Of a stretch of 64,000 bases of DNA, positions 17,201 through 26,152 are shown piece after piece. Below the pieces are notes generated by a model. The model saw nothing but the letters and a program-made list of their open reading frames with translations, made no database searches and was not told the DNA's origin. How positions within the stretch are numbered: the stretch's first letter is position 1; every line of letters begins with the position of its first letter. The stretch lies in NCBI GenBank assembly GCA_016788205.1, contig JAEUTA010000006.1, positions 124,001 through 188,000 of the forward strand, written 5' to 3'. This DNA is from Flavobacteriales bacterium. GTDB lineage: Bacteria; Bacteroidota; Bacteroidia; Flavobacteriales_F; PHOS-HE28. The position numbers and the translations under genes were made by a program.

Positions 17201-18444
17201 CGCAGCTTGAGCGTTACGATGGACAGCACGGCGAGCATGATACCCACGATCCAGAATCGACTCACGATCTTGCTTTCGTGAATACCCTTCTTCTGGTAGT
17301 GATGGTGCAGTGGTGACATCAGCAGGATCCTACGCCCTTCCCCGTATTTCTTCTTCGTGTACTTGAAGTAGGAGACCTGCATCACCACGCTGAGGTTCTC
17401 CACCAGGAAGATCCCGCAGAGGATCGGGATCAGCAGTTCCTTGCGTACCAGGATCGCGAGCGTAGCGATGATGCCGCCGAGAGCGAGGCTCCCGGTGTCG
17501 CCCATGAAAACCTGTGCGGGATATGCGTTGTACCAGAGGAACCCGATGCACGCACCGAGCAGCGCACCGATGAACACCGCGAGTTCACCGCTACCCGGGA
17601 TGTACATGATGTCCAGGTACTGTGAAAAGATGACGTTACCGCTCACATAAGCCAGCACACCAAGTGCAAGCACCATGATCGCCGATGTACCGGTGGCCAG
17701 ACCATCCACACCATCTGTGATGTTCGCGCCGTTGCTGACCGCTGTGATGATGAAGATGACGATGAGGATGTAGAGGATCCACGTGTATTGACGCGCATTG
17801 CGTCCGAAGAGCCCGAGGATGGACGAGTAATTGAACTCGTTGTCCTTCACGAAGGGGATCGTGGTGTTGGGCGACTTGCGGTTCAGCATGTAGTGCACCG
17901 TTCCGTCCTCTTCGGTTATCGTATGGATGTCCGCCTCATCCAGTTGCTGCGCGAGCACCTCAGGCACTTCCACACGTGTGCGGATCTCCGGATGGAAATA
18001 CACCGTGGCACCGATGATGATGCCCACACCCACCTGGCCCACGATCTTGAACTTCCCGGCCAGTCCACGTTTGTCCTTCTTGAAGACCTTGATGTAGTCA
18101 TCGATGAAACCGATGGCACCGAGCCACACCGTGCTGATCAGCAACAGGATGATGTAGATATTGTTGAGCTTGGCGAAGAGCAGCGTGGGGATGATCGTCG
18201 CAGAGAGGATGATGAGTCCACCCATCGTCGGTGTACCCTGCTTCTGGATCTGCCCCTCCAATCCGAGATCGCGCACGGTCTCGCCCACCTGCATGCGGCG
18301 GAGCAGGTTGATGATGCCCTTTCCCCACCACAGGGAGATCAGTAACGACACGAAAACAGCGAGCGCCGCACGGAACGAGATGAACGTGAACAGACCCGAA
18401 CCGGGTACGTCCGCACCAAGCCAATCGAAGAGGTGGTACAGCAT
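17197..18444 (-). CDS. mraY: Phospho-N-acetylmuramoyl-pentapeptide transferase MraY
   Basis: MraY moves phospho-MurNAc-pentapeptide from UDP to undecaprenyl phosphate, making lipid I. The 415-residue membrane protein has about ten helices and the conserved cytoplasmic motifs [41 protein letters not shown] and the [12 protein letters not shown] histidine motif near the C-terminus. A soluble insertion of about 50 residues near 150-200 ([20 protein letters not shown]) is longer than in E. coli. Similar insertions occur in Bacteroidota MraY as far as I recall. Its ATG shares one base with the murE stop (TAATG). Confidence 0.97.
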   Translation of the reverse strand: MLYHLFDWLGADVPGSGLFTFISFRAALAVFVSLLISLWWGKGIINLLRRMQVGETVRDLGLEGQIQKQGTPTMGGLIILSATIIPTLLFAKLNNIYIILLLISTVWLGAIGFIDDYIKVFKKDKRGLAGKFKIVGQVGVGIIIGATVYFHPEIRTRVEVPEVLAQQLDEADIHTITEEDGTVHYMLNRKSPNTTIPFVKDNEFNYSSILGLFGRNARQYTWILYILIVIFIITAVSNGANITDGVDGLATGTSAIMVLALGVLAYVSGNVIFSQYLDIMYIPGSGELAVFIGALLGACIGFLWYNAYPAQVFMGDTGSLALGGIIATLAILVRKELLIPILCGIFLVENLSVVMQVSYFKYTKKKYGEGRRILLMSPLHHHYQKKGIHESKIVSRFWIVGIMLAVLSIVTLKLR

Positions 18445-19907
18445 TACTTGTGGAGGAGTTCAAGTGTTTCCTGCAGCACGGCCACATCATCGAAGGGGTG
18501 TTTCACCCCATTGATCTCCTGGTAGGTCTCATGTCCCTTGCCCGCGAGCAACACCACATCACCAGGCTTCGCCATTCCCACGGCCTGGCGGATGGCTTCG
18601 CGACGATCGACGTTGACCCACACGCGAGGCTGATCGCCAGCCTGCACGCCCTGGCGCATCTCATTGAGTATGGCCATGGGATCCTCGCTGCGCGGATTAT
18701 CGCTGGTGAGGACCACGTGACTGCTCAGTTCCGTGGCGATCCGCGCCATGATCGGTCTCTTGGTGCGATCGCGATCACCACCGCACCCGACCACGGTTAT
18801 CACTTGCTCGTTCTCGCTCGCCACATCGTTGATGGTCGTGAGCACGTTCTTCAGCGCATCGGGCGTATGGGCATAATCCACGATGCCAACGATGCCCTTG
18901 GTACTGCGCACGATCTGGAAACGACCACGCGGTGGCTGCAGATCGCTCAAGGCCGTGAGCACATTGATCGGGGGCTCGCCCAGCTGCGTGGCCACGGTGT
19001 AGACGGCGAGCAGGTTGCTGGCGTTGAACTCCCCTATCAAGCGCGAATACATGTCGTGCCCATCGATGTTCAGATGAAGGCCGGTCAACTGGTTCTCCAC
19101 GATACGCGCCTTATGATCGGCCATGTTCTTCACCGCGAAGGATCGCTTGCTGGCCTTCGTGTTCTGCAGCATCACCGCGCTGTTCGCATCGTCGGCGTTC
19201 ACCAGTGCGAAAGCGGATGCCGGCAGTTGATCGAAAAAGCGCTTCTTGGCCTTGATGTACTCTGCGAACGTTCCGTGGTAATCCAGATGATCGTGCGTGA
19301 TGTTCATGAACACCGCACCAACGAACTGCAGCCCGGCGATCCGCTCCTGCACCACGCTGTGGCTGCTCACCTCCATGAAGCAGTGCGTCACTTTCTCCGC
19401 CACCATCTCCGCAAGGATCTCGTTCAAGCGGACGGAATCCGGCGTTGTATGCGTGCTCGGGATCGTGCGTTGGCCGATGCGTATCTCGACCGTGCTGATC
19501 AAACCACACTTGTAGCCGAGCGCACGGAACAACCGGAACAGGAGTGTGGCGGTGCTCGTCTTACCGTTCGTACCGGTGATGCCGACCAGCTTCAGCTTCT
19601 TGGATGGATGGTCGTAGAAGTTGGCGGCGAGCACGCCAAGGGCCACTGACGCATCCTCCACGCGCACATACGTCACGCCCTCCTTCAAGTCCGCAGGAAG
19701 TTCCTCGCAGATGATCGCGCTGGCACCGCTCTCGATGGCCTTGGCGATGAATTGGTGGCCATCCACCTGCGTACCGCGTGTAGCAACGAATGCGGTGAAC
19801 GCAACGACCTTGCGGCTGTCGAACGTGATCGCTTCGATGGCCGTGTTCGTTGAACCGACCACTTGCTCGATGCGCACCTTGTAGAGGATGTCCTTCAGCA
19901 GCTTCAT
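18444..19907 (-). CDS. murE: UDP-MurNAc-tripeptide ligase MurE (meso-diaminopimelate-adding type)
   Basis: MurE adds the third stem amino acid. The 487-residue protein has the N-terminal TFDSRKV segment, the P-loop GTNGKTST (112-119), the central [12 protein letters not shown] motif and a C-terminal DNPRSEDP (403-410). DNPR at this place is the signature for meso-diaminopimelate, so the peptidoglycan should be of the usual Gram-negative DAP type. The order ftsI-murE-mraY is canonical, with a four-base overlap to ftsI and a one-base overlap to mraY. Confidence 0.97.
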   Translation of the reverse strand: MKLLKDILYKVRIEQVVGSTNTAIEAITFDSRKVVAFTAFVATRGTQVDGHQFIAKAIESGASAIICEELPADLKEGVTYVRVEDASVALGVLAANFYDHPSKKLKLVGITGTNGKTSTATLLFRLFRALGYKCGLISTVEIRIGQRTIPSTHTTPDSVRLNEILAEMVAEKVTHCFMEVSSHSVVQERIAGLQFVGAVFMNITHDHLDYHGTFAEYIKAKKRFFDQLPASAFALVNADDANSAVMLQNTKASKRSFAVKNMADHKARIVENQLTGLHLNIDGHDMYSRLIGEFNASNLLAVYTVATQLGEPPINVLTALSDLQPPRGRFQIVRSTKGIVGIVDYAHTPDALKNVLTTINDVASENEQVITVVGCGGDRDRTKRPIMARIATELSSHVVLTSDNPRSEDPMAILNEMRQGVQAGDQPRVWVNVDRREAIRQAVGMAKPGDVVLLAGKGHETYQEINGVKHPFDDVAVLQETLELLHK

Positions 19908-22012
19908 GTCAGCTCGATAAGGATGGTGGATCCCTGGAAGGCCTTCGATCCCGGTTGCAGCGATTGGCGTTTCACCATGCCCGCGCCCTGCACCCGTACG
20001 CGCAGGCCACGGTTCTCCAGGATGAACAGGGCATCACGCAGTCCCATGCCCAGCACGTTCGGCACACGGTCCATCGCATCCGCCGGAATGCCGCGTGCTT
20101 TCACCACCACGGCCGTGTCACCGGCAAGGGTCGTTGCCCATTCACCTTCTCCTTCGTAGGTCACGGGAACGTTCAAACCTTCGAGCGCGATCCGCAGATC
20201 ACCAGCGTGACCGCTCAAGCTCACCGGTGTGCGCGGACCCTTAGCCTCGGCGAGTTGGGTTCCTTGCTGCAATTCGAGGCGATTGCTGTAGATCTTGTCG
20301 GCGATCTCCTTGAACACCGGACCCGCCACCACGTTGCCATAATATCCGCTCATCGTCGGCCCGTTCACCAGCACGATGCAGCTGTACTTCGGAGCGTTGG
20401 CCGGGAAATAGCCCACGAAAGAGGCCTGATAGCTCTGGCCATGCTCCTTGTAGCTACCGTTCTTCAGCATCTGCGCCGTACCTGTCTTGCCGGCAATGGT
20501 GAAGTGAGCAGCCTTCAGATTCACGGCGGTACCGCTGTCCACGACGCCCTGTAGCATGCCGTGAACGATGTCCAAGGTGCCTTGCGAGCAGATCTTCGGG
20601 TTCATCACTTGCGGCTTCATCCGCTCCACCACTTTACCGTTGCGTGTGATACGATCCACGAACTGCGGGCGCATCATCTTTCCGTTATTGGCCACGGCGT
20701 TGTAGAACGTCAGCGTTTGCAAGGGCGTGAACGACGTCTCATAACCGATGCTCATCCACGGAAGGCTCACTCCGCTCCAGCCCTTCTCGCCCGGGCTGCG
20801 CAGTACGGGCATTGCCTCACCAGGGATCATCACACCGGTCATCTCGTGCAGGCCGAGTCGCTTCAGACCATCCACGAAGCGCTTCGGTTCCTTCTGATAC
20901 GCGTTGTGCACGGCGACACTGATCCCGGTATTGGAGGACAGCTCGAAAGCGCGTTGCACGGTGATACGACCATAGCCACCTTCATGCGAGTCCTTCATGA
21001 TGCGGTTGTAGTAACGCACCTGACCATTACGCGTATCCACCGTATCCGTGTGCTTGATGGTGCCATCCTCAAGGCCCACCATCAGCGAAGCGAGCTTGAA
21101 CGTCGATCCGGGCTCCGTAGCGTGGGCCACGGCGTAGTTCAGGTCCTCCACATAGGTGCTGTCGTTGCGCCGCGTGAGGTTGCTGATGGCCTTGATATAG
21201 CCGGTCTCCACTTCCATTACGATCACGGTTCCGTACTGCGCTCCATGCTTCATCAGCTGCCGCTCGAGGGCGGCATCGGCCACGTCCTGCAGGTTGATAT
21301 CGATCGTAGTATGGATATCGCTACCGGGCACAGGATCCACGCCATCTCCATCATCGACCGGCATCCATACCCCTCCGGTGAGGCGACGCTCAAGACGACG
21401 TCCCGTTACGCCTTTCAACCACTTATCGTAACCACCCTCCAGACCGAGCGTGCTACTGTCACGCAAGACATGCCCAACGCTTCGGGAAGCAAGGCGTCCG
21501 AAAGGATGTACCCGAACGGTGCGCTTCTCCGTGACCAGTCCTCCTTTGTTTTTGCCAAGGCGGAACAAGGGGAATGTGCGCAACTGTTGCACCTGGGTAT
21601 GATCCGCGCGGCGCTTGATCAAGTGGAAACGCTCCTTGCGATGGCGCGCATCGGTGAGGTCACGCTTGTACTCGGCAGCGGTGCGATCCCCGAAAAGGCC
21701 GGACAGGCTTTCGCTAAGGGAGTCGATGGTCGTCCGGAAGAGATCATCCGTGAGCCCCTTCGCCATCATGTCCATGCGCACATCGTACTCCGGCACGCTG
21801 GTGGCGAGCAATCGACCATCCTCGCTATAGATGTGCCCGCGGTCGGGCTGGACCATACGATACTTGGTGCTCATCTTATCGGCCTTGTCACGCCAATGCT
21901 CACCTTCAGCGATCTGGATCTTGAAGAGTTGTACAGCGATGGCGAAGGCGAAGACGACGATGGCCATGTAGACCATATTGGCACGCGCGCGGAACTGCTT
22001 GTTCTCCGTCAT
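19904..22012 (-). CDS. ftsI: Septal peptidoglycan transpeptidase FtsI (PBP3-type, with PASTA domain)
   Basis: FtsI cross-links septal peptidoglycan in the periplasm together with FtsW. The protein has 702 residues: one N-terminal helix (about 13-31), a dimerisation domain starting PDRGHIYSEDGRLLATS, and a transpeptidase domain with the catalytic serine in STFK (303-306), SSN (359-361) and KTGT (509-512). Residues from about 635 form a PASTA domain. E. coli FtsI lacks PASTA, but it occurs in Bacteroidota and Gram-positive enzymes. Four-base overlaps on both sides place it firmly in the operon. Confidence 0.97.
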   Translation of the reverse strand: MTENKQFRARANMVYMAIVVFAFAIAVQLFKIQIAEGEHWRDKADKMSTKYRMVQPDRGHIYSEDGRLLATSVPEYDVRMDMMAKGLTDDLFRTTIDSLSESLSGLFGDRTAAEYKRDLTDARHRKERFHLIKRRADHTQVQQLRTFPLFRLGKNKGGLVTEKRTVRVHPFGRLASRSVGHVLRDSSTLGLEGGYDKWLKGVTGRRLERRLTGGVWMPVDDGDGVDPVPGSDIHTTIDINLQDVADAALERQLMKHGAQYGTVIVMEVETGYIKAISNLTRRNDSTYVEDLNYAVAHATEPGSTFKLASLMVGLEDGTIKHTDTVDTRNGQVRYYNRIMKDSHEGGYGRITVQRAFELSSNTGISVAVHNAYQKEPKRFVDGLKRLGLHEMTGVMIPGEAMPVLRSPGEKGWSGVSLPWMSIGYETSFTPLQTLTFYNAVANNGKMMRPQFVDRITRNGKVVERMKPQVMNPKICSQGTLDIVHGMLQGVVDSGTAVNLKAAHFTIAGKTGTAQMLKNGSYKEHGQSYQASFVGYFPANAPKYSCIVLVNGPTMSGYYGNVVAGPVFKEIADKIYSNRLELQQGTQLAEAKGPRTPVSLSGHAGDLRIALEGLNVPVTYEGEGEWATTLAGDTAVVVKARGIPADAMDRVPNVLGMGLRDALFILENRGLRVRVQGAGMVKRQSLQPGSKAFQGSTILIELT

Positions 22013-22461
22013 GGGGTGCGCGTGTCTTGGAGTTCCTCCTCTTGCACTTCCATCTTCACCGGCGGTACGCGGCTCTCTTTCAAGCCAAGCTCCCCGATAC
22101 CTGCCGCCACCTGGCTCTGTTGCTCCAGTTTCTCCAACTGCGAGCGCACGGTGATGTGCTCGCTGCGCAATTCCTTCAGCTCTGCATCCGTCCTGTTCAG
22201 GTCGCGCACTACACGTTCGGTATGGTAGCCATAGGCGATGTAGGTGATCATCAACCCCGCACAGAACAGTATGAAGGACATGTTGCCCAGGACCTTCTCC
22301 CTCGTCAGGAATGAACCGTTGAGCACGCCGATCATCATCTTGGGCACGCGTGCAGCGGCACTGGGCACACTGGTCCTCTTCGGACCGGCATCGTATGGCT
22401 TCGCCTCAGCCGCGGCGGCCAACGGCGTTTCCTCTTCCTTCTTATCGCGCAGCTTGTTCAC
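22009..22461 (-). CDS. ftsL: FtsL-like cell division protein
   Basis: The 150-residue protein has a charged cytoplasmic tail of about 60 residues, a single helix (about 64-80, MSFILFCAGLMITYIAYGY) and a periplasmic coiled coil (RVVRDLNRTDAELKELRSEH to EKLEQQSQ). This is the bitopic layout of FtsL, which pairs with FtsQ and an FtsB-like partner and activates FtsWI. Sequence identity in this family is too low to prove the name. Position between rsmH and ftsI, with four-base overlaps on both sides, makes the call strong. The cytoplasmic tail is longer than that of E. coli FtsL. Confidence 0.88.
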   Translation of the reverse strand: MNKLRDKKEEETPLAAAAEAKPYDAGPKRTSVPSAAARVPKMMIGVLNGSFLTREKVLGNMSFILFCAGLMITYIAYGYHTERVVRDLNRTDAELKELRSEHITVRSQLEKLEQQSQVAAGIGELGLKESRVPPVKMEVQEEELQDTRTP

Positions 22462-23363
22462 GTGCGTGTGGCTATTCTCAATCGGGCGCTTCGTGCCCGG
22501 GGGTTCCTTGCTATCTCGAGATCCGTGGGTTGGATCGCCTTGTTGCTTGAAGGGTCGAACGGCCGGGTACGATTTCCGAAGACATCTTTCGTTTCCTCGC
22601 CGCCGAGATCACCACTGCGCATCCAGTTCTTCACCAGGCGATCCTCCAGGGAGTGGTAGCTCATCACCACCAGGCGACCTTCGGGAGCGATCACCTCGGC
22701 GCTCTGCTTCAACAGTGCTTCCAGTGATGCGAGTTCATCGTTCACCGCGATCCGCAACGCCTGGAACACTTGCGCGAGGAAGGTGCTCTCCTTCGCGCGT
22801 GGCGTCACCGGTTTCAGCGCTTCCACCAGTTGGAACGTGGTGCCGATGCGTGTTTCGGCGTTGGCCTTCACCAGTTGGCGCGCTACACGATGGGCGGCAT
22901 CCACTTCACCGTACTTGCGCAGCATGTCGGTCAGCGCCACTTCATCCAGGTCACGCAACAGTTGTGATGCCGTGCGTTTCGCGCGATGATCCATCCTCAT
23001 ATCCAGCGGACCATCGAAACGGAAACTGAAACCGCGTGCCCCGGTATCGAACTGGTGACTGCTCACACCGAGATCGGCGAGCAGTCCATCTACCGGCACC
23101 GCATGCAGGAAACGCAAGTGGTTGCGCATCCAGCGGAAGTCGGCCTTCACCAGCGTGAAGCGCTCATCATCCGGTGCGTTCTTCCAGGCGTCGCGATCCC
23201 GATCGAACGAGATCAACCTTCCTTTCGGACCCAGTTGTGCGAGGATGGCCTTGCTGTGGCCTCCACCCCCGAACGTCACGTCCACATAGACGCCGTCGGG
23301 GCGGATGTTCAATCCTTCAAGACAGGCTTGTAAAAGAACGGGGTCGTGATATTCATGCGTCAT
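22458..23363 (-). CDS. rsmH: 16S rRNA (cytosine-1402-N4)-methyltransferase RsmH
   Basis: RsmH (MraW) methylates C1402 in the decoding centre of 16S rRNA with S-adenosylmethionine. The 301-residue protein opens HDPVLLQACLEGLNIRPDGVYVDVT and carries the SAM motif FGGGGHSKAIL, GLLADLGVSSHQFD, and the C-terminal RLVVMSYHSLEDRLVKNWM. It overlaps the mraZ end by 11 bases and ftsL by four. Its place as second gene of the dcw operon is conserved widely in bacteria. Confidence 0.98.
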   Translation of the reverse strand: MTHEYHDPVLLQACLEGLNIRPDGVYVDVTFGGGGHSKAILAQLGPKGRLISFDRDRDAWKNAPDDERFTLVKADFRWMRNHLRFLHAVPVDGLLADLGVSSHQFDTGARGFSFRFDGPLDMRMDHRAKRTASQLLRDLDEVALTDMLRKYGEVDAAHRVARQLVKANAETRIGTTFQLVEALKPVTPRAKESTFLAQVFQALRIAVNDELASLEALLKQSAEVIAPEGRLVVMSYHSLEDRLVKNWMRSGDLGGEETKDVFGNRTRPFDPSSNKAIQPTDLEIARNPRARSARLRIATRT

Positions 23364-23817
23364 AGGCTTTAGGCTTCCCTGCCATCACTTTCGCAGCCAG
23401 TGACTTGAAGTCCACGTTCCCGCTGAGCGCACGCTTGTGCAGTGCCTCGCTCCAGATCTCGATGCGATCGCCCAGGCCCGTGAACACGATGTCCTTGCCC
23501 AGTTGGGCGTAGGTCATCAGTTGTTTCGGGATGAGCAGCCGTCCGTTGGCGTCGAGTTCCACCGGCGTGGCTCCATTGAGGAAGCGCCGGATGAACTCCA
23601 CGTTCTCGGGATCGAAGCGGTTGAGGCTGGCCACTTGGGCGCTGGTCCTGTTCCACTCCTCCATCGGATACAGCACGAGGCACTCGCTGAACACGTCGCG
23701 GTTCACCACGAAGCCCTTGGTCTCCGCCCCACCGAGCTGCTTGCGCAGCGAAGCGGGCAAGAGCACGCGGCTCTTGGCATCCAAGGTCGACGGGTATTCC
23801 CCTAACAGGTTCAGCAT
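23353..23817 (-). CDS. mraZ: Transcriptional regulator MraZ
   Basis: MraZ is a DNA-binding protein with two AbrB-like half-domains that represses its own dcw operon in E. coli. In the 154-residue protein the two copies of the signature are STLDAKSRVLLPASLRKQL (about 10-28) and ELDANGRLLIPKQL (about 87-100). It is the first gene of the operon. Upstream lies an array of three TGGGN-type boxes at 10-bp spacing, which matches known MraZ operators, so autoregulation is likely. A -7 box lies 24 bp before the start codon. Confidence 0.97.
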   Translation of the reverse strand: MLNLLGEYPSTLDAKSRVLLPASLRKQLGGAETKGFVVNRDVFSECLVLYPMEEWNRTSAQVASLNRFDPENVEFIRRFLNGATPVELDANGRLLIPKQLMTYAQLGKDIVFTGLGDRIEIWSEALHKRALSGNVDFKSLAAKVMAGKPKAYDA

Positions 23818-23841
23818 AGCGCATGCACGCAGGAATGGTCG

Positions 23842-23849
23842 CGAAAGTA
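23842..23849 (-). promoter_or_regulatory. -7 promoter element of mraZ (TACTTTCG)
   Basis: This is a one-mismatch copy of TAnnTTTG, 24 bp upstream of the mraZ start. The MraZ boxes begin 9 bp further upstream and would cover the -33 region, a position suited to repression. Confidence 0.6.
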
Positions 23850-23858
23850 GAAGCGGTC

Positions 23859-23883
23859 ACCCACTTACACCCACTTATTCCCC
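23859..23883 (-). promoter_or_regulatory. MraZ operator: three 5-bp boxes at 10-bp spacing
   Basis: On the minus strand, GGGGA (23879-23883), TGGGT (23869-23873) and TGGGT (23859-23863) are separated by exactly five bases each. This is the TGGGN-N5-TGGGN-N5-TGGGN pattern known for MraZ; the first box is one base off. Confidence 0.75.
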
Positions 23884-23979
23884 CGTTTTCGCCTTCTTGT
23901 TGATAATTCTTCAACGGCGAAGGTGTGCAAAAGTTGTCACATGCCCGCTACAGGCCTACAAATGGGCATTTTTAGGTAG

Positions 23980-23994
23980 TGGGAGGAAGTGGGG
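23980..23994 (+). promoter_or_regulatory. Second pair of MraZ-like boxes in opposite orientation
   Basis: TGGGA (23980-23984) and TGGGG (23990-23994) lie on the plus strand with the correct five-base spacer, about 100 bp from the first array. A third in-phase box is missing. Confidence 0.4.
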
Positions 23995-24080
23995 CTTATC
24001 AACAACATATTCACCGCCCAGTCTACCAAGAATGACTCGTTCCGTGGAAAGCGCAAGATCCGGAGCATCTGCTCGGACGT

Positions 24081-24110
24081 CCTGTTGATCAAGCGATTAC
24101 GATCAACAGG
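24081..24110. repeat. Perfect 10-bp inverted repeat with 10-bp spacer
   Basis: CCTGTTGATC (24081-24090) and GATCAACAGG (24101-24110) are exact reverse complements. The repeat lies 177 bp before the hydrolase promoter and has no T-tract, so it fits a dimeric regulator site better than a terminator. Confidence 0.55.
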
Positions 24111-24286
24111 GCGATGTGAAGAGGGCAAGAACAGGCCCCATGTGGGTGGAAGTGGTCGATCAGGGGAAGACGACAACATTCATCGGGGCCGCACATCGGC
24201 CGAACGGCGCCCTGACCGATCCGGGCGAAACGCTCTTCTGATCATTTCCATTCGATATCCACGACAAAGCGTTGAACCCATCCGGT

Positions 24287-24294
24287 TACATTTG
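24287..24294 (+). promoter_or_regulatory. -7 promoter element TACATTTG of the hydrolase gene
   Basis: This is an exact match to TAnnTTTG, ending 10 bp before the ATG at 24305. Transcription would begin only a few bases before the start codon. Confidence 0.55.
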
Positions 24295-24304
24295 GACGGA
24301 ACGC

Positions 24305-25078
24305 ATGGCGAACGAAGAGCACCTGAAACGCGAGGGAGAGTTCACCTACATCGATGTGGGCGATGGCCCGCCGTTGATCTTCCTGCATGGTCTGTTCGGG
24401 GCACTTAGCAACTTCGAAGGGCCCATCAAACACTTCGGTGGACGGTACAGGGTGTTGATGCCCATGCTGCCGCTCTACACCTTGCCGATGCTGAACACCA
24501 ATGTTCCAGCGCTGGCTGATTTCCTGGATCGGTTCGTGCGTCACCTGGGCTTGTCGGAGATCAATCTCCTGGGCAACTCGCTCGGTGGTCACGTGGCGCT
24601 GGTGTACTGCACCAAACACGCGCAGAAGATCCGCACGCTGATCCTCACGGGCAGTAGCGGGCTTTACGAGAACGCGTTCGGTGGATCCTTCCCGCGCCGC
24701 GAGGACAAAGAGTATCTCCGCAAGAAGATCGCGCTCACTTTCCATGACCCCAAATTCGCCACGGACGCCTTGGTGGAGGAGTGTTACGAAACGGTGAACG
24801 ACAAGGCCAAGCTGATCCGGATCCTCTCCCTGGCGAAGAGCGCCATACGCCACAACATGGCCAAGGACCTTCCGAACCTGAAGATGCCCGTGTGCCTGAT
24901 CTGGGGCAAACAGGATACGATCACCCCGCCGCATGTGGCCGAAGAATTCCATTCGCTGATACCGCAGAGCGAACTGTTCTGGATCGACGACTGCGGCCAC
25001 GCTGCGATGATGGAACACCCCGATACGTTCAACGGCATCGTGGACCGGTGGTTGGGGAAGACACTTCAGAAAGGATGA
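24305..25078 (+). CDS. Alpha/beta-fold hydrolase
   Basis: The 257-residue protein has the alpha/beta-hydrolase fold: the oxyanion motif FLHGLFG, the nucleophile elbow GNSLGG (Ser92), the acid Asp204 in GKQDTITPP and the base His232 in DCGHAAMMEHP. The triad is complete, so it is probably an active esterase, lipase or C-C hydrolase; the substrate cannot be named. An upstream in-frame ATG at 24272 exists but would lie before the -7 box, so 24305 is chosen. It is followed 58 bp later by engB in the same direction. The nearness of dcw, hydrolase and engB genes is, as I recall, common in Bacteroidota. Confidence 0.9.
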   Translation: MANEEHLKREGEFTYIDVGDGPPLIFLHGLFGALSNFEGPIKHFGGRYRVLMPMLPLYTLPMLNTNVPALADFLDRFVRHLGLSEINLLGNSLGGHVALVYCTKHAQKIRTLILTGSSGLYENAFGGSFPRREDKEYLRKKIALTFHDPKFATDALVEECYETVNDKAKLIRILSLAKSAIRHNMAKDLPNLKMPVCLIWGKQDTITPPHVAEEFHSLIPQSELFWIDDCGHAAMMEHPDTFNGIVDRWLGKTLQKG

Positions 25079-25121
25079 AGTGTGAAGCCTGAAGTGTGAA
25101 GTACTTCGCACCGCACACTTC
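25077..25121. repeat. Repeated GAAGTGTGAAG motif with inverted partner
   Basis: GAAGTGTGAAG occurs at 25077-25087 and again at 25091-25101. CACACTTC (25114-25121) is the reverse complement of the first eight bases, so the second copy can form a hairpin. It fills the gap between the hydrolase and engB. A similar AAGTG-rich spacer lies between gldB and gldC. Confidence 0.55.
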
Positions 25122-25136
25122 TTCCTTCGCTAGACC

Positions 25137-25757
25137 ATGAAAGCCCTCATCGCCGAACACCTCACCAGCGGCCGCGCCGCGAAGGATTGGGCGAAACCGT
25201 CGTTGCCGGAATATGCCTTCATCGGGCGCAGCAACGTGGGCAAGAGCTCGTTGATCAACATGTTGTGCCACATCAACAAGCTGGCACGGGTGAGCAATAC
25301 GCCGGGTCGTACACGCAACGTGGAGCACTTCAAAGTGGAAGGCACACTCACGAAGAACGCACCCTGGATGCTGGCGGATCTGCCGGGCTACGGCTTCGCG
25401 AAAGCGAGCAAGACCGAACGTGCCGCGTGGGAGAAGATGATACAGGCCTACCTGCGCGAACGCGAGAGCCTGCAGAACGTGTTCCTGCTGATCGACTCAA
25501 GGCTGGAGCCCCAGCAGAACGACCTGGACATGGTACAATGGCTGGGCGAGAACGGCATCCCTTTCTGCATCGTCTTCACCAAAACCGATAAGTTAAAGGC
25601 CCCGAAAGTGGACAGCAACGTGGCACAGTTCAAGCGCAAGTTGAAAGAGACTTGGGACGAGCTACCCACGATGTTCATCACCAGTTCGGAGACCTCGAAG
25701 GGGCGGGACGAGGTGCTGGGGTTCATCGAGAAGGTGAACAGCCAGTGGAAAGGTTGA
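25137..25757 (+). CDS. engB: Ribosome-biogenesis GTPase EngB (YihA/YsxC)
   Basis: EngB is an essential small GTPase needed for assembly of the large ribosomal subunit. The 206-residue protein has all five G motifs: G1 GRSNVGKSSLIN, G2 ARVSNTPGRTRN, G3 DLPGYGFAKA, G4 FTKTDK and G5 TSSETSKG. Its length is typical. It follows the hydrolase and ends 65 bp before the convergent gldC. Confidence 0.97.
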   Translation: MKALIAEHLTSGRAAKDWAKPSLPEYAFIGRSNVGKSSLINMLCHINKLARVSNTPGRTRNVEHFKVEGTLTKNAPWMLADLPGYGFAKASKTERAAWEKMIQAYLRERESLQNVFLLIDSRLEPQQNDLDMVQWLGENGIPFCIVFTKTDKLKAPKVDSNVAQFKRKLKETWDELPTMFITSSETSKGRDEVLGFIEKVNSQWKG

Positions 25758-25822
25758 TCGCAAGATCAGGTGCAATGCGCAATGATGCGGACGTGCCTCC
25801 TGACCCTGCTCCTTGAGCTTCC

Positions 25823-26152
25823 CTACTTCTTCAGCTCCGGCAACATGTGCTCGGCGAAGTAGGCTCCGAAGTCCCGCATCTGCGCGGCCATCTTGCCTTC
25901 ACCGGTAGCGCGTTCGAACGTATCCGCCAGGGTAAGGATGTTCTGGTGGAAGAACGCCTTCATCTCCTCCACGGTCATCTCCTTCGTCCAAAGATCGATG
26001 CGCAGGGTATTCTTCTCCTTCTCGTCCCACAGTGATAGCAACACGGCTTTACTACTGCTCTTAGAGCCATTATCCTCCGCTTCCCAATCGATGCGTTCGG
26101 GCACGTTGTTGGCATCAAGCTGAACGGAAAGGCGGATGTCGGAGGTCTTCAT
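25823..26152 (-). CDS. gldC: Gliding motility protein GldC
   Basis: The 109-residue protein begins MKTSDIRLSVQLDANNVPER and contains LLSLWDEKEKNTLRIDLWTK and FFHQNILTLADTFERATGE, a pattern I recognise as GldC of Flavobacterium. GldC is a small cytoplasmic protein that supports gliding; in F. johnsoniae its loss weakens motility, and it is encoded next to gldB. The frame extends eight codons upstream, but the ATG at 26152 matches the family start. It follows gldB by 69 bp on the same strand. Whether this organism glides is not shown, since many non-gliding relatives keep these genes. Confidence 0.92.
   Translation of the reverse strand: MKTSDIRLSVQLDANNVPERIDWEAEDNGSKSSSKAVLLSLWDEKEKNTLRIDLWTKEMTVEEMKAFFHQNILTLADTFERATGEGKMAAQMRDFGAYFAEHMLPELKK

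Larger units (their letters stand above)
23818..24304. other. 487-bp divergent control region between the dcw operon and the hydrolase-engB genes
   Basis: There is no coding frame. It holds the mraZ -7 box, an array of MraZ boxes on the minus strand, a second pair of MraZ-like boxes on the plus strand, two copies of TTATCAACA in opposite orientation (23898-23906 and 23996-24004), a 10-bp inverted repeat (24081-24110) and a -7 box for the hydrolase. Confidence 0.6.

Noticed and set aside
15788..17281. A 497-codon open frame opposite murD
   Set aside because: It mirrors murD codon structure, has no signal or domain, and would cross into the small MurD-like gene and mraY.
20561..22228. A 555-codon plus-strand frame over ftsI and ftsL
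   Set aside because: It covers two well-supported division genes, and its product is low in hydrophobic segments and rich in histidine, as expected of a shadow.
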